Positions 33,001-44,229 of a stretch of DNA of 64,000 nt are shown in pieces. Below the pieces are notes generated by a model that worked only from the letters and a program-made list of their open reading frames with translations, made no database searches and was not told the DNA's origin. The translations under genes were made by a program, and so were the position numbers. This DNA is from Sclerodactyla briareus (lineage: Eukaryota > Echinodermata > Holothuroidea > Dendrochirotida > Sclerodactylidae). Position 1 is the first letter of the stretch, and the number at the start of each line of letters is the position of its first letter. Location of the stretch: NCBI GenBank assembly GCA_026419785.1, contig JAODTK010005538.1:62001-126000 (forward strand), read 5' to 3'.

Positions 33001-33830
33001 TTGGCATTGTGATTGTACCGAAAGCTTGTTGCGCGTTCTCGGATCAGGAATTAGCACTTTTAGCAAATAGCTTCTCGCAATGCATTGTGGTCTAGTTCAA
33101 GGGCAAAGTAGGCAATCTATGGAAGGCCAAATAGGAATTTCAGCGGAAATAATTTAAAATGGATTTTTCTGGCGAGAAATAGTACATTTTAGTAAGATTT
33201 GCTCAATAAATATGTAAAAAATATCGGGAACAACATATTCAATTTTTGAGATAATATGCAAAGAGAATGAGAAAGATATTGACCTATTTACAAGTTTTTC
33301 CCAATCATGCTAACACAAAACTGCCCCCTGAGGTACACAGCAGGCATCAAAACTATCCCACAGTGCACCGTGCTATTTGCGAAAAAGCGTATATGGATTG
33401 TTTAGAGAAGTCCAAGCTGTCCTAACAAGGTAGCTAGCCTCAAACACGTTTGAGGACCAAACACGGTTGAAGCCCAACTAACCTCGCATGTTCCGTGTGA
33501 TGTCTCGGTCGTAGTTCGCCCACTCACCCGAGTTTAACCACGGATCCTCAGAGGGGTCTTTTGTTCGGAGGTGTGGCTCGTCACAGAGATCCGAGGTGGA
33601 TTTCGGCTGAGGCAACCGCCCATTTCAGTTTAAGATTTGGACAATTGCTTTGAGTTCCAGTAGGTACGAAGAAAAAATCCGCAGTGTCCCAGCAGAGAGT
33701 TTTTGACATCAGGAAAGGTTCGTTACAGTGGCTCGATGGACCTATTCCGACACGTATTTGACTCTCTAGACTTGTTTACTGTAGCGAACCTCTTTATCTG
33801 CATTGTAGGCTAGGCCTATATAGTATAGTA
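30060..33830. other. Unassigned intergenic sequence
   Basis: Almost 3.8 kb have no repeat, RNA gene or exon that I can support. The ORFs at 30868-31092 and 31595-31984 are open but unrecognised. Confidence 0.45.
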
Positions 33831-33833
33831 TGC

Positions 33834-33859
33834 TTATATATATATATATATATATATAT
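33834..33859. repeat. (TA)n microsatellite
   Basis: Thirteen TA units. Confidence 0.95.
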
Positions 33860-33861
33860 TC

Positions 33862-34138
33862 AAACTAGCGTGAAAGATCATATTTGTCAAGAGACGGTTG
33901 TTGAGTTTCGTCACAATCGGACGGCTAGGGGCTCGTACGCGTTCTCGGTGATTGTTCCACTCATCGAGCGTAGTCAAATGTCGCGCGCATCCCTAGTCGC
34001 GTCTATCGATGTTTGTCAACCACTGCGCATTTTTTATACAGAGAGCTATTATATTAACTGGAGTGACAACGCGTGCAATGTATTGAAGCAACTGAGAATG
34101 GTTCCCCTGTGGAGACCGGACTGCCACGCGACACCTTA
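33862..34138. other. Unassigned sequence with an 89-codon ORF
   Basis: The ORF at 33870-34139 is open on the + strand but has no recognisable domain. It directly abuts the 3' tail of the LINE copy. Confidence 0.35.
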
Positions 34139-34140
34139 GT

Positions 34141-35070
34141 AGGAGTTAGTAGGTTGAGTCTCGTCTATCCGCATGCTCAGTGATACAATTCCGCAACGTA
34201 TCACGACTTGCGCAAGTTCATTGCTTCCTCGAACCTATTAATGTTGATGGCCTGAATTGCGATTGATTTTCCGAGCAGAGGGAGTCACAGGTATCCCAAC
34301 TGGCTTAGTAGCTGTATCATGCTTCTCTCAGCGCGATCTTCGCTGTTCGCTGGAGCTTCTTCTTGGAGTCTCCGCGACGCGGACCAAAAAAATCTCAAAA
34401 CGTCTTATGTGTATCCGGAAGACAGGGATGTGAATTGGTCCACTTTAGGTTAATCGTTTGGTATCCAATTTTTATTAGTCCATCTGATGTGAGAACATTG
34501 CGGCGTAGTCTTCTTTGGAAAGTGTCAATCTTTTGATCAAGATCCTTCGTTGAACCACACAGTTCCAATTTATACAGAAAAACATCTGTATAAGGATCGA
34601 AATCGGAGTTTGATGCTGTAATTATGTCCTGCTCTTGAAAATTGTTGATAGAGTGTAGAGTGTTTAAAGCGTTGTTGGTTATACCAACTTTTCTGTTAAT
34701 GTCTTTTCGGTTTCCCAACAAACTTCCTACATATTGTACATTTCTTCCCTTCCATTGCCATTCTCTGTGATTGAAAATTCTTCAGTTTTCGTCTGTTTAT
34801 TTTTTCAGGATTTCTTATTGTCAGTTTCTCGTCACTCGCTCTTCGTTGTCTTGTAATATATGTTAACCAGTCGATGCCCACAAAGAGATATCATCAACGT
34901 ATTGTTGGTCCACGGGGAAGAAGTTGTCGGTAGTATACTATTTTGCGCTGTAGTAATGATCAACTAACTGGGAATGGTTGGATCACGGCATCAATGTAAT
35001 TTTCATCCGATTTCAAATAGTTGGCCAGGTATGTTATAAAGAATAATGCCTCGCACTCTCACCATGGGGG
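34141..35070 (-). mobile_element. Non-LTR LINE, RT C-terminal half, copy A
   Basis: The - strand encodes QYVDDISLWAST, the YxDD catalytic box of a reverse transcriptase. It continues with YVGSLLGNRKDINRKVG, NNALNTLHSINNF, then a KIDTFQRRLRRNVL segment typical of the C-terminal part of endonuclease/RT LINE ORFs. Stops and frame changes show that it is dead. The 3' end is a short TAG/CTA-rich tail at 34141-34160. Copy B at 42550-43100 shares the same order with a deletion. The clade is not certain; the RT tail and short-repeat 3' end suggest an RTE-like or related group. Confidence 0.7.
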
Positions 35071-35454
35071 GACCCGATGTTTGCTTGCTGACAGGATTTC
35101 CTAGTTTGCCGTCTAATGGACCGTGTATGAAAACATCGTCAGTCATGTGAAAAATGAGATAGCGTTAGTCGTTCTCGAGGATCTGTGCAAATCTTTAGTA
35201 GTGGGCCTATTTGGATCGGATCGAACCGCCATGCTCATGTTCCTCAGCAATAGAAGGTTAATGTTATATCTATTGAAGTTACGGCTTTCTGCTAAAATTT
35301 TGAAGGAAACGAGCTCATGCGTGCATCTACCTGAGGTATAGACTGTTTGGGTGATTTGTGGGGGACCGGGAAGATATGTTCATAATTAGGGGAGGATTCT
35401 CATTGTAATACAAATTGCGAGGATTTTCCTCAGGGAAATCCTGTTGTGTAGTGC

Positions 35455-36042
35455 GTTCACACGACGGTACAAACCAAGACCCGTACATGCTGTACTGAAC
35501 TCCTATACAAACAAAGTCAGTGTGGAACCGTGTGCTAAGCCGAGTCAGCGCCCTCACTATATAGTGTTTTCAGTGACACGTTATCGGGCCACATGGTTGC
35601 ATTTCGACGGAGATTAGAATATGGTCGTTTGACGGCCATCTCTAATTCGAGATTAACATATACTCTCTAGTTCACTCCGTAATTTTATACTTCCCTAGAT
35701 TGTGTTTTCTGCCAGACGAAATCGATTCGTATTCCCGAATTATTGTGGTTGTTCCTGTGCTCCGTAAAGATCGTCCACTTTCCCGCGTTTTCTGAACCGG
35801 GTCACACTCACTGAAGATGTCCGCAGATCCTTGCGATATGATAACCCTTTACTATGGAGCAACAATGTAATTTTGGGGGTCTATGGTCGCAGAAATTCGC
35901 ATCTAGAGAGTAAAACACAAACTCAATGTGTTCACGAGGTTACACACAATAGGGCCCTCCTCACTTCGATTTTGTGTTCGCTGACGGGAACTTGACCAGG
36001 GCACACAATTCGTCGCCTTAATGTCTATCCAGTTAATAATAG
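35455..36042 (+). repeat. Long tandem repeat, unit 1 (about 570-585 bp)
   Basis: This unit and the next share landmarks in order: TGTACTGA, CAGCGCCCTCAC, GTTCACTCCGT, GTGCTCCGTAAAGAT, CGCGTTTTCTGAA, CTATGGTC..AGAAATTCGC, AGAGAGTAA, GAACAGGGCACACAA-like and ATAATAGCTCCATG. It is diverged by substitutions and small gaps. No coding content was recognised. Confidence 0.75.
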
Positions 36043-36610
36043 CTCCATGTAAAAAACCCAAGCCCCGGACATGACTGTACTGATTTCAACCGAAGAAGCC
36101 GTGGAACAATGGTGTTGCTAATCCGCGACAGCGCCCTCACATATAGCAGGTTATAGTGCATGTGATTCGGGCGACAGAGTTAGCACTTCCCCTCGCCCCC
36201 TATAATTCGAGCTTCACATTCTTAAGCTCGGAGTTCACTCCGTGATGCTTACAATTTACGCCTAGATGGTTTTTCTGCTAGACGCAATCGATTGTATCTA
36301 TGAGATAATTATGTCGTTTTGTGCTCCGTAAAGATTCGTCTGATTTTCCGCGTTTTCTGAAACAGAATAACACTCACTGATGATGTTGCAGAATCTTGCA
36401 CTATGGTATACCATCTTACTAGGGAGCAACAAAGGTATTTTCGGGGGTCTATGGTCAGAGAAATTCGCGATAGAGAGTAAGCAAACCGCATGTGTTTTAC
36501 GATGTTAACACAATAGAGGTGCCTCCTCACCTTCGAGTTTGTGTTCTCTGCCGGAAATTTGAACAGGGCACACAATACGCCTCTAATGTCTCTCCAGTGG
36601 ATATAATAGC
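36043..36610 (+). repeat. Long tandem repeat, unit 2
   Basis: This is collinear with unit 1 from the TGTACTGA word (36074) to ATAATAGCTCCATG (about 36603). The offset between matching landmarks falls from 586 to about 568 bp along the unit. Confidence 0.75.
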
Positions 36611-36614
36611 TCCA

Positions 36615-38030
36615 TGAAGAAACATGGGCGTAATTCCGGGCGATAAGTTACTCGGACATTATTGATGGTACTACGAGTTATTCGGTTCTTCACTCGAAAG
36701 TACAGCCGGATGACACATATTCGCGCCATGGAAATTCTAGAAAGTGGATAAACAATACTGACAATATTGTTACAACATTGACCTTGAGAAATGACTTCCA
36801 AGTATAGCTTAGGCCTACACGAGATTGCTGGTAATCTGGTATAGAATATAAACGGTCGGAAACTCATTTTTTACACAACATGGATGGTGTGCTAGTACAC
36901 AACAATTAAAGAGTATAGAGGGGCTGGATGAGATGTAGTACGGTATGGTCGCCATTTGCCTACATATCAGTGTTGATGGTCGCCCCACCGACTGAAAAAA
37001 ATCGGGTGCTATGGTAACAAAAAGTGAGTGAAAGAGCTCCTATTGAGGGTACCACTAAAAACTATTTTTAATGATTTTGTTATGATCACGGAACAAGCTG
37101 AAAGGTAAGAATACATTGGATTTAAGTTGAATATGTGTCAAAAGTTACCGAACAAGCGAATCCTTTCACAGGTGTTGTGATGGAACTGCAGCTTCGGGGA
37201 TTGACCAATTGAAGTCATGTAGTTTACATTCCACATGTATTTTATGGTTGCTGGATCCATAGCAACAGTTGCTATGGTAACAATTGTGATGATTGAGAAC
37301 CATCCACTGAAGGGTTCCTGTGGTTCCCTGTGTGATCCAGGAGTATGGTGCACACGATGAAGTGTCTGTTGGTGTGTGATTGTTTGTGAGAGTGGGTGTG
37401 CGCGTTGCGCTAGAGGTTCCTTCAGATTATGGCTTTTCGCAAAATATCTCCATGGAACAAGGTCAACTAGGAAAAAGGCTGGGATTGATGAGGATTTAGG
37501 ACTTCGGGGAGAAAAACGAATCTTGGGCAATTCCCATTTTTCACGAATTTTCACTATTTTCAAGATATTTGTGAGATTCCAATGTCTGAATGATTCGAAT
37601 TTTTGTAGAGGAGGTGAAAAGGTATGAATTACAACAGAAAATGGTGATTTGGGGTATGGGGGGTGGGATTATTAGCTTCGAGAATACATTGTGAGATTCT
37701 TGGTTGACCTACTCACCCAAGTTGTATCGGTCTTGCGATTCAGGCTCTGGGCCGCCTGGTAGCGACTTCTTCGATCTGTATCTCGTCGATATGATTCCCC
37801 GGGGCAAAGCATAGACGCTCACGGAACGCTGAAGCCAAGTTTGCGAATTGCGAAATATGGGGCTCAAACAAGGAAGCGAAATTGACAGACGGAATTTGAG
37901 ATCACAGCACGAAACTGTAACTTTTCAATCACAAAAAATGGAAATAGACGTTGGAAGAAAGGTGAATATGTGGGATAACAACAGTTGCTGGGGACCAAAA
38001 GAGGCATTCAAGAAAGAATTGGTAATAATA
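36615..38030. other. Unassigned sequence with an X-box-like palindrome and MITE fragment
   Basis: A fragment related to the GTTGTGTA MITE lies at 36868-36905 (GGTGTGCTAGT.ACACAAC). GTTGCTATGGTAAC at 37268-37281 matches the RFX X-box pattern. The ORF at 37138-37563 (-) has no recognisable domain. Confidence 0.4.
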
Positions 38031-38034
38031 TCCG

Positions 38035-38291
38035 TTAATAGATCGTGACTTTCCCGCGCATCTGAAAATGAAGAGTTCCAGAATCTGCACTATGGTATAC
38101 CATCTTGCATATGCACAACAAAGGTATGCGTGGGGGCATAGGGTAGAAGAATTCGCAGATAGAGAGTAAACAAACTGAATGGTTTAACGATGTTGAACAC
38201 AGAGGGCGCCTCCTCATGTTGAGTTGTGTCTCTGACTGGACTTTGAACAGGCACACAATACGCGCTTGAGTCCTCTCATAATATAATAGGT
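38035..38291 (+). repeat. Long repeat, truncated third copy
   Basis: It matches the right part of the 570-585-bp unit: GCACTATGGTATACCATCTT, AATTCGCAGATAGAGAGTAA, GGCGCCTCCTCA and CACACAATACGC. It is separated from unit 2 by about 1.4 kb. Confidence 0.7.
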
Positions 38292-38294
38292 AGC

Positions 38295-40560
38295 AGAGTA
38301 CTATTAGCTGGAAGAGTCATCGCCGCAAAAGGTTATCAAAAAATTAGTCCCATAATGTATCTTGGGAGTAATCTGATGCTTCTGGGGATGGAAAAAGGAT
38401 TTTTTGTGGCTCTAGTCGGAAGGGGTTATTCAGTACAAACGCCGACAATTTCATGGGACGCGGTCATGATTTCTGGCCGTTTCAGAAATTATCGGAATAA
38501 AATAGGCCCTTGTCGAGTGTGTGGCGAAAATTGAGTCGAAAAATACCACACTAAAAATAGGACCCCTACTGGCTCAAAATCTGCATGGTCATGGTACATC
38601 GCATTGCATATCGTTGGAATCGGTAGATCTCCGCTTACAGCAGGGTATGGCGATATTCAAGGTAATACTTCTGGGGGAACCTGGGAGACTGAGAATGCAC
38701 CTAATTTAGTGTGTAAGTCAATGCGGAGATTAATGGGTGCGTGCCACCATAAGCTCCAGGATTTAACCATGGAACTTCTATATTGACTGGAGAGGGCATA
38801 AGAACGCGTACAATGAGCCTGTTGAAAGTGCCGTCATAGGAATGCAAATTTTAAAGCTGAGGAGGCATGCGTACTGTACGTAATTACGTGAAAACACTTT
38901 CTGTGTACCTCTATCTGAGAATTTCGTCACGATACCGTATGCAGAAGCAAACCCCCCCTGTTTTTTGCCGTTGACCTTCCAACAATATTCACGTAATGAT
39001 CACGGTGGAAGAATCGGACAATTTGTATGAGTGGTACCTCTTATAACTACCAGAAGGGTTTATAGATATTTTTCTATATAGAATTTTGTACTATTATAGC
39101 GCATGTCATCTGCCCACGAGTATGTTCGTGTCAGATTGGACTTTCGGCTGTCGCGTTGCAAGTGACGTGTTATCACGGACAGTGTATATCATTGGGGGTT
39201 TCTGATATTTACACAGAGATTTGTTCCGAATAGAACTCGAAAAACAACACGCTAAAGCCGAGGGTGAGGCCGCGAAGGGCTTTGAATGGGCAAAGAACTG
39301 TCACCGGAATACGAAATCAAACGCTACCCAGGAATGGCCAGTATTCATTAAAATGGCTGCCAGTAGTGTCGTCGCTCCCTAACACATAACTCGAGGTAGC
39401 CTACTGACTACATTTAATAACATGGTTGGTAGTAGCACCGTGCCTGAAAGCCCAGACGATTAAAGATAAACCTAAAAATACGGAGATTATCAAATTTTAT
39501 GGATAGATTAAGCTTAGATATGTTTTAGGTTACCTGCCTCAAATCTAAACTGTCTATTCATCCTATTGTTTGTAGGGCGAACGATATAAGTAGACATGTA
39601 GCCATTTTACGTATAGGGCCTATTCTTGTTCTGATAGCATATTGCAAGGTTTGCTATTAGAACACTCCAAGATGGGTGAACTGCCATCTGTGGGGGGCCT
39701 GGGGGGGGGTTCGTAGACCCCCGATCTGACCGGCTTCCCAGCATTTTATCGCAGGTGGCAATGGTTCCAATAGTGACCGGATGAGGTGCATTCGATATGT
39801 TGTGTAGGGGCGGCAGATGGGGACGTGTATGGAAAATGGGAGGGGAAGACCAAGTATGAACACTAATCTAAATGGAACGCCACCACAGGTTGGCGCGATC
39901 GCTTACCAGAAAAAAAAATCGTTCGACCCTCCAGATGGCAGCAGACGGTATTCCCATGCTTTATGTTGGCAATGGAGAACGTTCCTGAAATAGTGGTGTA
40001 TCTGGAATATTCCAGGAACCATCTCTTTCTTGCACCCATTACAGCGATAGGAAAAAAATAGAGGAGTGATCGAGAGTCACAATAATATGACAGTTTTCTT
40101 CAGAAACCGCATGGTCTCAATCAGCTTACACGGCTCATGGGCCAGGACTACGGAGGGCGCACACAGGCGCGTAATTTTTTGGAAGATTTACGTCGGGCGA
40201 AGGCGAGTTATATGCGATAGATATCCCACAAGCTAAATTCCGTTCCTGGGTCCAATGTTCTGGAGAGACAGTGAACGACCGAGGAACACTCAAAGTAGGT
40301 GGTCTTTCCAGGACCACTATTCCCGATGACACACACTGTATATAGAAATTTATCGCTCCGAACAATTTATAGTTGCTTCGTTCGAGTTGTTATCCGATTT
40401 TCTATATAGCAATGGTGGCTAAAAGCATATGTTATCACCAGTTACGCTGTCGGTCAAGTCTGGTAAACCTTCAGAAAGCGCGCGCGTTCGTACATGGCAA
40501 AAAAATGCCTTGAATCCGATTTTAATGGACGACCGATAGGTGACTGAAGGTGTGTCATAG
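38295..40560. other. Unassigned intergenic sequence
   Basis: Nothing could be assigned. A G-rich run lies near 39690-39710. Confidence 0.45.
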
Positions 40561-40573
40561 TAGAAGTAGTAGT

Positions 40574-42541
40574 CATGGGCGGCGATTCAAGGGGGGGACG
40601 GGGGACATGTCCCCCCCCCCCCAATATTTTTGGTGGGGGGGGGGAAGAATATCAAATGTCCCCCCCCCCTATTTTTCGGCCGGGTAACTGGTTGAAAAAA
40701 TCCTTATCATCATATGGTACAGTACTGCCCAATAACACAAGAGTCTAACTCAGATTCTTATCAGATTGCTTAAATTTATGTTGAGAAGCCGAAAAATCCG
40801 CACGAACGAACGAATGCAAAAAAATTTTGCGCTACGCGCGCTTTGGGACCTGTTGTACGCTGTATTCTATTTTCCGTTTAAACTGTTTAATACAGTAGGC
40901 CCATGTATACATAACTTTGTCAGTATTATATTCAATATGAGTTTCTCCATACGTATCATCTTCGAGTGGGGTGAACATATGGGCAGGGTAGGCCACAAGG
41001 AGAATTTGGCTTGGACGTGGTTAATGTTGCACCCCCTCCCCACTACATGTAATGAGGAGAGACAACTGCCATTTTCTTAACAATGCACACAACCAATAGC
41101 CGAGTTTTGGTTCTACTCTGATCCTTTTTTTTAGATGCATTGAATGGCTCCTGCCAGCTGACTTGCTTAGGAAGATACCAGCCAAATGCATCGAAAAACA
41201 AAAAGGCGGCAAGTGTTCGTGCAAATCACTATGGAGGTTACGCGATTGACGTATGGCATATCAAGGCGCGATGCGGGTGTGCGAAGAAACGATTCTGAGG
41301 AATTGAAACATTTTTGATGAAAATTTTGAACGGAAACAACTTTGAAAAGGCCGAACTTACTGGTGACATGGCTCATTCCTTGTTAAGTCAAAATGCCCTG
41401 AATAATATGCATACATTTTCCCTGACAGTGATGTTCAAGCAATTTTTTACGATTGCGTGGCAACTTTCATCCAATGGAAGGGTTCCTCATGAAAACCCTC
41501 TAACTAGGGCTTTATGGTAGGGAATGGAGGCCATGATGGAGAATGATGAGAATTGTAAGAAGTTAACATCGATCGTTTTCGGAAATGATTGTCATTTTCA
41601 GTGATGATGCTTACAGCCATACGCCCCGGGAAGTGGCGCTCCTCTGCATCGGGTTAGGGGGAAGGTGGGGGGGGGGGGTCGTAAGACTGTGGTGGCGCGA
41701 ATTGTCGCGAATTGTAATGAATGAACATCAATCACTTCCTTCAGAGCATTTCTTGAAATTCAAATTTTGGGAATTCATTGTTCAATTTCAGGGATGTGTT
41801 ACTGTCATAAGACCCGGGATAGGTCATTTCCGGCAATCGGGGGGCTCGTACGGCTCAAAATTTCCTCGTACTCTACTCGTCCACCGATGGTGGCCGAATG
41901 GTAAGGAATAAACACGATCATTTCCTTCAAGACGTTTCTTGAAGTATAATTCTTGACGATTAATTGCAATTTTTGGGACAGTTGCCTTAATAGCTCATAA
42001 GGCTCAGGAAGTGCAGTTTTCTGCAATCTGGGGGTATTAAAACGAGAATTTTCCTTTTATCACACGCGTCCACTGGGGGGGATGGCCCGAATTGTAAAGA
42101 ATAACATCGAACAGGGCCTTCAAGAAGGTTTCTTGAGATATTATATTTCTGAAGATTATTGCCAGTTTAGGACGTGCTTACTGACCATACGGATCGGGAA
42201 GTGCTTTTCTGACAATAGGGAGTCGGATAAACGAAATGTTTCTTTGTACCCTGGCGCCAAACCGATCGTGCATGGCCAGAATTGTACGGCGAATGAACAT
42301 CGAATCGTTTCTTTGCTTCGGAAAATGTTCTGGGGGAAAAAGAATGAATTAATTGTCAGTTTTAGGGATGATACTTACTGCCATATGGCACGGGAGATGC
42401 CGTTTCCTGCAATCTTGGGGCTCTGTAAAACGAAAAATTCGCTTGTACGCTCCGCGCCAACCAATGGTGGCGCTCCGCTTTGCTGGTGCCAGCATCATAT
42501 GTCCCCCCCCCCCCAAGTATTGTCACAGATCGCCGACCCTG
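40574..42541. mobile_element. hAT-like non-autonomous element with an internal tandem array
   Basis: The left end reads CATGGGCGGCGATTC and the right end, reversed, CAGGGTCGGCGATCTG. Exact 8-bp GTAGTAGT sequences flank it at 40566-40573 and 42542-42549, the target size of hAT elements. Both ends are followed by poly-G/poly-C runs with an ACAT motif between them. The interior holds five diverged units of about 190 bp and no transposase ORF. The target is a TAG-rich LINE tail, so part of the flank identity could come from the simple repeat itself. Confidence 0.62.
41540..42470 (+). repeat. Five-unit minisatellite of about 190 bp inside the hAT-like element
   Basis: The anchor GAATTGTAA.GAAT.AACATCGA occurs near 41552, 41711, 41898, 42091 and 42281 (steps of 159, 187, 193 and 190 bp). 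Each unit then carries TTTCTTGA, a CAATTT.AGGGATG-like word, CATA.G.CCGGGAAGTG, CTGCAATC.GGGG and a CCA.CGATGGTGG-like end. The ORFs at 41585-41911 and 42082-42714 are readings of this array. Confidence 0.72.
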
Positions 42542-42549
42542 GTAGTAGT

Positions 42550-43100
42550 AGTAGGTGGAGTCTGGTCTATCCGACATGCTCACTGATCAACATCCGCCAC
42601 GTATCACGATTTGTGCAAGTTTACATGCTTCTCGAAATGTTAATGTTGGACGCCTTGACTTGCGACTGGATTTTTTTTCGAGCAGGGGAGTCACGGGTCT
42701 CCCAACTGGTTTAGCAGTAGTCTCAAATGCTTTTCTTAGAACAATATTCGCTGGAGCATCCTCCTGGAGGCTCGCAACGTGACCGATTTTTTTTTTATGG
42801 CATCTTCGGTGTGTTACTATGGATGACCAAGGGGTTGGTGCGTTCTTGCAGTTTTCAGTCACTCGTTCTTCGATATCTGACAGTATTTGCGGGTGGTTTG
42901 GTTTGATGATCAGTGATGCCCAAAGAGTACATTGCGTATCGTGGGCCTAAAGTGAAGGAGTTGGTGGTGGTATTGCTTGCGCTGTAATCTGGTCAAACTA
43001 ACTGAGATGGTAGGATAATTGCTCAAGTCGTTGTATCTGATCGAAAAGTTGGTTAGGATAAGGTGAAAAAATAACGCATTGCACTGTATACTTAGGGTAG
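42550..43100 (-). mobile_element. Non-LTR LINE, RT C-terminal end, copy B
   Basis: This copy matches copy A at 34141-35070 in the same orientation, including the 3' segment encoding EDAPANIVLRKAFETTAKPV (copy A is more damaged there) and the region around the YxDD box. A stretch of several hundred bases present in copy A is missing near 42830. Its TAG-rich 3' tail is split by the hAT-like element: the outer part remains at about 40560-40573. Confidence 0.62.
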
Positions 43101-43109
43101 GTAAGAGGG

Positions 43110-43500
43110 TTCGTGAAATGAACACATCAATTGACTCGATTTGGTTGACTCGGGTTGTGCAAACTTGTCGAACACAACAAACGCTAGGTGTTCCCCTTTA
43201 ATAGAAACCTCTCGCCCACAGTAAAATTCATAATTGTTACCATGCAACCGTTACTATGGAGAACTAGCAAACGATAGCGATAGGTGAAATGGCCAAAACG
43301 GGTCTACAAGGGTACGTTTTAGTCGCCGTTAGTGATAGATAAGTACATCAATAAGTTTTTAATAATGATTGGTGGACATGCCATGTGACGTGTTACATCA
43401 TTTAACAGAGATAAATGTCCCAGGAGACTGATAGCTAGTCCCCCGCCCCGCAAGCACTTGATCAGTGTGGCGCGGATTTCCCGAGGGGGTGTTCGAGGTC
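43110..43500. other. Unassigned intergenic sequence
   Basis: Nothing firm. A GTTACCATGCAAC word at about 43237 resembles an imperfect X-box. Confidence 0.4.
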
Positions 43501-43509
43501 CGAGTTCCC

Positions 43510-44228
43510 GACGGGGGGGGGGGGGAAAGTTCTCCGCCGAGGGTCACCTACCCCCTAAGTCAAAACTGCATTTTTGAAGTTTTCATTTTTTGAACATTTT
43601 TCTCGAAGAACAAAACGAAAAAAATGAAGTCACATAATGTGGAGAGCAATGTTACTTTCAATAGCTTCCGACTCAAATCAGACGCCCTTAGTAGTAGAAT
43701 AGGTCAGGTATTAACAATAACTTGCACAGGAACTACGGTACCTGGGCACTGCGTCGTGAAAGCACACACTCTACACAGAGGCAAAACAGTGATAGGACGG
43801 CAGAAGAGCATCCGCCCAAACGGAATTGTAACCTGTATCTCTTGCAGGACATGGCGAAGATATCCATTAGCTTGTGTATCCTATCTATATTCCACGATTG
43901 TATAGTCTGTAGGAAGATGATTACGTGATCTTAAACTCGAGCGAGGAACTATAGAGGATATTAGAAAGATATGAGGCGCGCGAAGAGCGCCGAAATTTTC
44001 AGCTTCAATATAGGAAATTTCACTATAAAGAAGTTTGGAAATATATAGGCTACTGTTGGGGCAAAAAGCACTCGTCCGGGTGGGTACATTTTAGCGTACC
44101 CACTCGGGCTCCCCGACGAGATGGGAAAAATTCCCCGACGGGGGGGGGGGGGGAAGGCTTTCCCGACGGGGGGGGGCAGCCACCCCTGCCCGCCCCCCCC
44201 CTCCCCGCTGGCGCTACCCCTGTTCCTG
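43510..44228 (-). mobile_element. Poly-G-rich element fragments with a CAGGGGTAGCGCCAG end
   Basis: CCCGACGGGGGGG blocks occur at about 43508-43527, 44134-44154 and 44162-44176. At 44210-44228 the - strand reads CAGGGGTAGCGCCAGCGGGG, a terminus typical of widespread invertebrate MITE/hAT ends. The left end was not defined. The ORF at 43624-43905 inside has no recognisable domain. Confidence 0.38.
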
Positions 44229-44229
44229 A

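Noticed and set aside
42082-42714. 210-codon ORF, the longest in the window
   Set aside because: It reads across two units of the 190-bp internal array, a poly-C run and the end of a transposon. It has no domain, and the reading frame is not kept between array units.
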